Below, one piece after another: positions 56,885 through 64,000 of a stretch of DNA of 64,000 bases. The DNA lies in the NCBI GenBank assembly GCA_905178155.1, contig CAJINV010000036.1, positions 1 through 64,000 of the forward strand. Direction: 5' to 3'. A program made the translations under genes and the position numbers. Within the stretch, counting starts at the first letter, position 1; each line of letters opens with the position of its first letter. Origin of the DNA: Amoebophrya sp. A120. Taxonomy: Eukaryota > Sar > Dinophyceae > Syndiniales > Amoebophryaceae. Under the pieces are notes generated by a model that worked only from the letters and a program-made list of their open reading frames with translations, did no database searches and was not told where the DNA came from.

Positions 56885-57168
56885 TATTGTAAACAAGCAA
56901 GATAGAAACTACAACTTTTTTGACTATGCATAGTACTTGTTACGCGGTGATCTCCGCAGCTGAAGATCCTGTTCTAGACATGTTGTCGACGACATATCTA
57001 CAAAGGCGAGATGAGACCGCCGCATTTAATTGCAGTAAATACAGTTACATCGGTCGTGAGCATGTTTTTGTTGTTGTCATGCAACTATTGACGAAGGCGC
57101 AATCCTGAAAGACGCCATGTGCCGGCACGACTGATTTCTAGGATTCTAAGGAATGCTACTTTTTCCAG
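56885..57168. other. Short spacer or 5' region of the next gene
   Basis: An ATG at 56927 (MHSTCYAVISAAEDPVLDML) could be the first exon of the next gene, but its junction to 57169 was not resolved. Confidence 0.3.
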
Positions 57169-60100
57169 TATTTCTTCAAAGAGGAGCAGGTGCCATTCTT
57201 TGGCCAGTACTACGGACGCGTGATAAATCTAAGCTCGCACGTATCATACAGAGAAAATGCAGAACGTAGAATTCGCCCTAGACCAATACCATTGGCGTAG
57301 GCAAGGCTCTTGTAGATCGGGGCTCCTGTCGTTCTTGCGATAATATCGGAGCACTGGAGTATTGCTTTCCGCCCAGCAACTACTAACTGTCTCTGTCAAG
57401 CGCAACAAGCGCATTCCGGCGCGCGTGAAAATAAACAGAACGACGCTTAGCTGCAAGCGCAAGCATTGGTTCGCGGTCTCGCGGCTGCATTTATTCCTTT
57501 TGTGTCGATACCAGGGAAACGGCTTCATTGATTGCGACGCGCTGAAAACCGAGTACGGGCACGACCCTTTTGTCCACCAAAAGATTATGCGTCTCTGCGA
57601 CATCCAGCTGGGGGACATGATCAACTTTACCGTGCACATCAACAGCAGTGGCACGCCCCAGGTTTCTGCCCCGGTTTGGCGGAAGTGCGAGGAAAACCGG
57701 AAGAAATTACCTCAAGTAAGTGCTGTGTTTACCCATTTCTGAACCTTAGTTGCCTTGGTACTGGTGGTATATATTCAGGTATTTGCATTCCCTAGCTAAT
57801 TGACTTGGCCGTTCGACATCAAAGCGGGTGTTTTTTGGTCAAGTACTGGTAGCAAATTGTTGAAAGTGAAACACATTATGCCGGCCACTTACTCTCAGGA
57901 ACTCAATGAGCGCGTACAACAGTCACTCGCTCGCCTAAAGAAGCGAGCACGCAATTGATGTCAATTTCGTTTCAGGAACACCAGCATCTTCAGCATGGGA
58001 AGGGCAGCGGACGACCGCAGCAGTCAGTCTTGGAGCAAATGAAGGGCGCAGCCGGGATGTACATGAAAGGTGGCTCGTCGTCGTCCCTCGCGATGAGTAT
58101 ACTGAAAGGCGGCGTTTTCCCGCCCCATCCTGGCGCGCTGAGCATGATGAAGGGCGGCGTCGCGCCATCGGCGCACCCACAGCTGCGCATCCCCGATCCG
58201 ATGCTCTCGTGCCCGGCCGGTTCTCTGGGTGCCTTGATCGGCAGTCCGATGGAGGAGCAGTCCGCGCGAAGCAGCCCCTCCTTTCCGATCGGCTCGACTA
58301 CCCCCAACCAGCAGCAGCCTTTCGGTACCAGTGTCCTAACCCCTGGGGGTTCTAGCGCGACTTCTCATCAAGGCTCTTATGGCCCTGCGACTTTTGGAGG
58401 TGCAACTAACAGAAACCGGAATCAACCCCGCGGCCACCCTTACGGCGCCCAGGCAGCTGGATCTGGGTCACACTTCTTTGACAACAGCATGAAAAATGGA
58501 TATGGAGATATGCTGGAAGAAAACATCACACAACTTGGTGTCCTGCTACCTCTTACCTGAACCTGCCCCTTGGAGTTGGAGATGATGGCACCTCCACCTC
58601 CTGTGCTTTCGGCTTATAGACATGATTAAAAAACTAAAAGCCTTCGACGTTTTTCTGTGCATTCGTTCCATCTCTGTTCCGTTCACCAATCTCGTTAGAC
58701 AGGAAAAAGCTCGAGTCGAAGGAGGTAGGACCACCTGGACAGCACCATCCATATGCCGTTGATTTGGTACAACGTGTACAAGGTTTTGTATGATTTTGAA
58801 AGTACTATAACAGGACAGCTTGTGTTCTGCTGCATAATCTCAGTCTCGTCTAGGGCGCAGATGACAGGAAACGGCAACTCGTCCGTTTCGCCGAAGGAGT
58901 ATCTACACCTTCAGCACGGTATGGATTGTAAAAATGTCTGGGTCTGGAACATTGAAACTTGTGATGCTAACTTTGGACTCTAGAAAAATCTGTATTGCAT
59001 GACCAGCAAGAGGAGTCTACTTTGTGCTACGCAGGGAGGGCGTTTGTCATGCGGAGTACGCATCAGGAAGCCCTCTCAAAATCTGTGATGCGCGGTCGTG
59101 CATTACAGACATCCTAGGTCATGCAAAACATGCATGACATATCTCAGAATCTTCCAGACCCAGACATTTTTACATTTGATACACGGGAACTGGGAACTGA
59201 CGGGCGTCATGCCCAACTCGGCTGACGCTCGGAATCCGTTGGCCTTCAATCCGGACTGCGAGGGCTGTCTGAAAAACACCAACACCATGGGGCACGGGTT
59301 TCTCGCTTGTCCTGCATTTCCTGGAGACGATGTCTTCGTTCACAAAAAAGTAATGGAAAGGTACCACGCCAAAATGTTGATTTCTCATTACCAGTTTTGA
59401 AACTCCGCATCTTCAAGCGATTAAAAAGATATTTTGATTTCGTTTTCGTACCGTCGAAAATAATGAAGATATTTGAACGCGCAATTCATTTTCGTGAAGT
59501 AGAGCAACGGCATTTGTCGGATCCCAAAACCAGGTGCAATCTCTCCGTCGGAGATCGGGTCCGGTTCAATGTGCACGTTAGTGCTACGGGCACTGCGCGT
59601 ATCCTAGTGGAAATAATGTCTTCCAGCGATAGCATTACCAGGGTGCATGTGATGTTGAAACAAATGCCTTCAGGAAAGAATCTGAAAAAGGCAGCAGGTT
59701 GCATAAAAAGAACCCAATATGGACGCACTCCTATCTATGCATCACAACCAGGGGGCAAAGAAAATCCTGAGTACGTCGCAAGTCCGGCTGATCTTTTACC
59801 TTGGATAGCGCAATGCTCGGCACCGGTGTGGGTGTACCGTGGGCCAGCGCCGATGATGTACTGAGTCATCTTCTAACACTATCACCGCCAATAAGTATTT
59901 CCCTCACGACTTCAGATGAACCAGAAACCTCGGCGTGGCGAGCGACGGTGAAACGCCATCAGTCGACTGCGCATCCATTTTTCCCCCCCGACTGCTGAGA
60001 ATAGGCAAAACTTCGAGGAAGGTTACGGCACCGGAGGATTGCAGTAGTTTAGATGATTCTATCGGAGGCAAATGTGTCTGGGTCGCGAAGACTGCGTATT

Positions 60101-60408
60101 AATGTTTGTCAGGCATCTTCTGGAGCACGCAGCAGCTGGGCATGGGATGCCAAAAAAGCATTACAGGCTGTGAGCAGAAGGCTTCCTCATCATGTCTGCC
60201 CAGCATGCGAAAACGAAATTCGCTATTCGTGTAAGAAGAAGAGGGCAGGAGCTTTGTTAATTTGTATTTGGCCGACACGCAATACAATGATCTTCTTTGC
60301 GAATGCGATTGCGATTCAGTCAGACGAGTCAGCATGACATTCAAGGACCAGATATCTTTGCACTGGATAGATTCGACGCATGGGTTTGATCTCATCGACG
60401 AAACGTAA
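57169..60408 (+). CDS. Protein with two cold-shock-like domains
   Basis: Exons 57169-57240, 57515-57715, 57976-58537, 58703-58724 (22 nt), 58854-58919, 59187-59349 and 59505-~59820, plus a last exon ~59935-60059 / 60375-60408. The first six keep frame with GT-AG (introner A8 between 58919 and 59187). Domain 1: FFGQYYGRVINLSSH, GNGFIDCDALKTEYGHDPFV (then H), IQLGDMINFTVHINSSGTPQ. Domain 2: GHGFLACPAFPGDDVFVHKK, LSVGDRVRFNVHVSATGTAR. Both carry the RNP2-like (D)VFVH. A Met/Gly/Ser-rich linker lies between (EQMKGAAGMYMKGGSSSS). The last exon reads VTAPEDCSSLDDS then THGFDLIDET, joined across introner A9; its junction to the preceding exon is not resolved, and a stop at 59864 is the alternative end. 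A role in RNA binding is inferred. The first exon is missing from this model. Confidence 0.7.
58703..58724 (+). other. 22-nt micro-exon
   Basis: Bounded by TTAGACAG on the left and GTAGGACC on the right, it supplies 22 nt that keep the phase between 58537 and 58854 (GKSSSRRRAQM). Without it the upstream and downstream frames do not match. It is part of the cold-shock-like gene. Confidence 0.6.
58920..59181 (+). mobile_element. Introner A8 (family A, 262 bp)
   Basis: The ends are TATGGATTGTAAAAATGTCT and AGACATTTTTACATTTGATA, with duplication CACGG at 58915-58919 and 59182-59186. Excision reads LHLQHGNWELTG in frame. Its interior is close to A2 and A5 in the same orientation. Confidence 0.93.
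60060..60369 (+). mobile_element. Introner A9 (family A, degenerate, 310 bp)
   Basis: The left end TATCGGAGGCAAATGTGTCT then GGGTCG, and the right end GACCAGATATCTTTGCAC then TGGATA, are weak family A repeats, but the duplication GATTC is perfect at 60055-60059 and 60370-60374. Excision gives SSLDDSTHGFDLIDET and a stop, which makes this a coding insertion. Confidence 0.8.
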
Positions 60409-62122
60409 ATCGAAAGAGAATAGTCGTGGAAGAAATGTTTCAATGAAACTATAGTAGCTGCTCTACACTCATCTAGTTTATGCTTGTCGTGAACGTAAAT
60501 TTAATGAATTACGAATGTAATCATGACGTGAAAAACAGTAAAGAACAGTATATGGCAACGCCGCGGCTGCGGTTGTAATCTATGATGTACAAACGTACAA
60601 TGAATAGTGCTATGCGTGATTTTTCGCCGGATTTTTGTGACTAGATTATCGCCCCCCAGCAGTTGGAAGATGAATTTTTAAAAGCCCAATATCTAATGAC
60701 AACAGTGCAACTGTATTCTACTCCAGCAATTTTAGCAATTTGGTACTAGTATCCAAAAGGACGAAAAATGCTGATGAACACAACATCGATCTCTTTGTTG
60801 TGGCCCATGCGAATGCGTGCCATGAAGCTACGTCGACGGATCACAAAGTACAAAAAGAAAGTAAATGCAAAATCAATAGCAAAACTAGGTATGGTAAACA
60901 AAAACAACATAATCGTTTCTTCAGTTCACCTGCGAGGGTCTACTTCTAGCGTTTGTGAGAGCAGTGGAATTTTTGAAGCGGTAAAGGCAAAGCATTTGTT
61001 TCTTCGGGCTGATGGACTATACAGATGCATAATTTCCTGCGGTTTTCTAAGCTCGCAGATGCGGCACAACTACTGAAAAATCAGAAGCATCGAAAGTGCA
61101 GTACAGAAGCAACTAGCAAGGAAGGTAGTAGAAAATCGCTGCTGGTGCCCGCCGAAAAAACAGCTCGACCCAGTTGGCACAGCAATGCTTTTTCCTTCCC
61201 GCCCGTACCAGATTTGCGAAAGTGCCCATAGACGTTATACTTAGTTGGATGCAAGGGCAGTACAGCCTTGCAGCTGGTGCTCGGTGATGCCTTTTATCCA
61301 CGGAGCCAACATCTACGGATTGCAAATCAAGCGTGACTGGCGGATTTCAATCCGTTGGCAGGGCTCCCGCTGTTTTTTTTCCACTACGCATACCTAAAAC
61401 AAACTAGGAGTATATGATAGATTTCCGCAGTAAATGATCACAGTCCCCGGGTTTCTCCACGAGTCGTGCACAGAACAAGTAATACAAGTACCTATCGCAG
61501 CTATAATCGCGGTACGAGGTCAGGTGTGTGGTGTCCGCCTCCGCGCACGTAGCCCTTTACTGGAAAAATCTTCGCATGAAGACCCACTGCATGAATATGC
61601 ATAAATAATTAGTTGATTTTCATCGTTATTAATCTTCGATGCGACGTTGCGCGTCATGCAGCTCTAGTTTAAGACGATTGTCCTCATGCAGTACACGCCC
61701 CCTTGTTTCAAAAACGAAATGGACAACGAGGAACATCATAATTACAACATACTACAGCACATCAATCACAATCTGGACAATGTCCGGCATCTTTCCAGCA
61801 AGCTAATAAAGCATGACTGGTGCTAAAGCTTGCCTGGTGTCATCCTTGCTGCTCTCGGCCTGCAACTTGTCGAGTGCAGAAAATCCTCATGTTTTGTTCT
61901 GGAACGAGCAGTCATGATCTCACGCCACGTTTTTCCTTGTGATTTTTTGCATAAGAACCGCAGTCGACGTCGATCGATCCATCTTTTCGATCTGAACCTC
62001 CATTGCATTTTTTCAAAAATTCGGATTTTTTACAGTTTTCAGTTCGAGTTTCTTGGAAGGGCTTTTTATACGAGCTAGAGCCACGACCGCTTTTTGTATA
62101 TATTTATGCATCTACTTCAAAG
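60409..62122. other. Intergenic stretch with weak ORFs
   Basis: About 1.7 kb. A frame at 60768 (MLMNTTSISLLWPMRMRAMK, basic) and one at 61025 (MHNFLRFSKLADAAQLLKNQ, 68 codons) overlap and are each protein-like over short distances, but no domain or junction supports them. AT-rich; no repeat or RNA gene recognised. Confidence 0.3.
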
Positions 62123-64000
62123 ATGAAGAACATGATGGGGAGCTGCATGTTTTCGTCTGCAGTAGTTGTTCTTGCGATTGCCAATGTAGGAGCCGCTGCT
62201 GAGTCTCTCTGGCCCGTTGACGAATCGCAAAATCCGATTCCGCTTCCATCGCCTCTGTCGACGGTGGGATGCGAATGGCGGAACGTGACGGTGCCAGGAG
62301 TGTCTCCTCCAGGACGAGTGATGTCCACCGCCGCCTCCACTACCGAGGGACTTTTACACGGTAGGACGTCTACCGTCGAACACTACGCAATCGCTGATGG
62401 GTGGTACTCCTCCACGGGCAAAAACGTATCGGAACTTCGAAAACCGTTGCGCAAGGGCGACCTGGTACCGACGGGCGTGACCGCGTACGTAGCGATACTC
62501 TGCGGCACGACGGAGGAGGACCAAAACGAGGCTTTGGACGACGGGGAGGTGTTTTCCACCTCGTCTAGTATCCCTCTAGCTATGCTGCAGGAGCACGTCG
62601 AGTCTTCAGGCGATGATTGGGGCAAAGGCGATGCCTGGTGCGGGCCGGGTCGCGTAGAGGACCGGGCGTGCGTGTACGAGAATCTGTGGCACGTGCCACC
62701 GGCGCTCTCATTTTCGGCGGGGGCCAGGGTACTGGGAATATCGTCCACATCAAACATGGAGGAGAAGGATCAGGAAGCCGAAGCACGCTCTATTACCACC
62801 TCTTCCCTCCGGGACTGGGTGCTGCTTGACAACGTCAAAGAACTCAAACGCGAGGATTTATCTGCCAAGGACAAAAACAAAGAGAAGGTTGACGACAACG
62901 ACGACGTGCTGATGTCGACGACACTTTTTGCCAGTGAGACGAATTCGCACGCTCAGTGGGCGGGTCGATGGACTGTGCGACCACAAAGAATCGCAGAGAA
63001 GAGCGTGCTGAAAGAAGTCGTTGCCGGTTTTTCTTTGCCGCCGCTTGTGGTGCGCGACGAAGTTCTTTTGGTTTCGCGGAGCGACGCAAGCGGGTCGGCC
63101 CACTTTCTGTACGATACGGTAGTCCCGGCGGTCGCGGCCGGTGCTGGAGCGGCGTCGTTGCACGACACCTCTGCGAGTTCAGCAGGACAAGCGGAAGGAC
63201 CTCCTGCAGCAGGAGAAGTAGACTCTTCCACTTCTCGCAGTGTTCTTACGGAGGTCAGCAACACCAGGGGGCCGAAGGTCGTGTTTGTCGACGATTGCAG
63301 CCTGACGGGGCGGGGCCCTACCATCGAGTTCCGCCAGCAGAACGCCCCGGCGCCGGCGACATCTGGGGAAACTTGGTTCGCGAACAGCCTGTATGCTAGC
63401 AAATATGTCTGGGTCTGAAGGAATGCGAGTCTGTCGTGCTTTTCTCACATGGCTCTTGAATTTGTCATGCACATTACCCAAGAGCCCCATTTTTCTGTCA
63501 TGCAGAAACGGAGTTTGTCATGCAGAATAGGCAAGAACACCTAGAAGCTCAGAAACTTGTCATGCTGCGCCAGCATTATTTGTGGCCTCCTCATGATACG
63601 CCACCCAGCTTCACAAGTTTCCAGACCCAGACACTTTTGCATTTGATAGCCTGCGCAGTTATCCGGCCACCTGCGCGATCATCACAAGACAATGGAGCGA
63701 CGCCGTGTTCGGGGAGGGTCAATGGACCTCTTTATCAGCGTTGACGCAAAACCACAGGCGCGCGGTGCTGTTCCGCCGAGCGGCGTCGGGCGGCATGCAG
63801 GTTTTCTCGCCGTGGCAGAAAGACCATCCCTATCGGCGGCCGGGGCTGATGCGACCACTGTTCGCACAGATCCAGGAAAGGCTGGCGGCTTTCGCGGCGG
63901 GGGATCGTCGTGTGGGGCTCGGAGAAAATAAAGGGAAGTGCGAAAAGAACGAAGTGCAACCTCTTGGGGAAAAACGTGAAGTTGATGCTGAAAATAACTG
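62123..64000 (+). CDS. Secreted or luminal protein, 3' end beyond window
   Basis: Exons 62123-63391 (423 codons) and 63654 to the window end, in frame across introner A10. MKNMMGSCMFSSAVVVLAIA then NVGAAAE is a signal peptide. The lumenal part has several Cys (GCEWRNVTV, ILCGTTEE, DAWCGPGRVEDRACVYENLW), consistent with disulfides, and possible N-glycosylation sites. Later segments, VRDEVLLVSRSDASGSAHFL then YDTVVP, SLRSYPATCAIITRQWSDAV and HRRAVLFRRAASGGMQVFS, recall the N-terminal part of GT61-type glycosyltransferases (an H.L.D..P motif), but this is a guess. The start is the ATG at the signal peptide; the frame is open upstream without a better start. Confidence 0.6.
63392..63648 (+). mobile_element. 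Introner A10 (family A, 257 bp)
   Basis: The ends are TATGCTAGCAAATATGTCTG and AGACACTTTTGCATTTGATA, with duplication GCCTG at 63387-63391 and 63649-63653. Excision reads FANSLRSYPATC in frame. The interior has four GTCATGC motifs, the densest of the family A copies here. Confidence 0.91.

Noticed and set aside
1-64000. tRNA, rRNA or snRNA genes
   Set aside because: I looked for tRNA T-arm-like GTTCGA..C contexts and rRNA cores and saw none that fold; a covariance-model search would be decisive.

Overview
The window reads as nuclear DNA of a protist, most likely a dinoflagellate-lineage parasite of the Syndiniales/Amoebophrya type. The evidence is: genes rich in spliceosomal introns, every convincing gene on the + strand over 64 kb (unidirectional clusters are a dinoflagellate habit), GC-rich exons between AT-rich spacers, divergent cold-shock-like modules of a style common in alveolates, and above all many short introns that are mobile elements (introners). 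The taxon is inference; introners with terminal inverted repeats, target duplications and non-canonical splice sites are known from Amoebophrya.\n\nLayout: 1-1184 spacer with a 222-bp palindrome; 1185-6732 nucleoplasmin-like-domain protein with four introners and a 2.7-kb region in which its exon end is repeated four times; 8375-13036 large uncharacterised protein with a Cys-rich C terminus and four introners; 14118-17519 Ser/Thr protein kinase; 18360-26676 Ulp1/SENP-type SUMO protease split by a 4-kb nested introner; 27692-29143 U1A/U2B''-type snRNP protein; 29765-32494 polytopic membrane protein; 32608-33084 mitochondrial F1 ATP synthase delta; 35.6-37.7 kb a 190-bp satellite with perfect A/B alternation; 38412-43175 large Ser/Ala-rich protein; 44552-47447 IMP-specific 5'-nucleotidase; 48514-49596 LENG1-like Cir_N protein; 50997-52427 TM2+DnaJ protein (DNAJC22-like); 53612-60408 two neighbouring proteins carrying five divergent cold-shock-like modules; 62123-end secretory protein running off the window.\n\nThe genes do not form a pathway. 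What unites the window is the introner system: 17 elements in four sequence families (A-D), plus two nested non-exonic relatives (X1, X2). Each begins TAT, ends ATA and is flanked by a 5-bp duplication of host sequence (17 of 19 duplications perfect). All 17 exonic insertions lie in coding sequence, and removing the element plus one duplication restores the frame. I checked this by exon arithmetic: six reconstructed genes (1198, 1444, 861, 818, 250 and 255 aa) give whole numbers of codons without adjustment, and two more (387 and 790 aa) do so if one G is kept at their first intron. The 4-kb intron of the SUMO protease is a ~220-bp family C introner that has itself been invaded by a 3.3-kb element full of hairpin minisatellites and by its 0.4-kb short form, both with the same TAT/ATA plus 5-bp signature.
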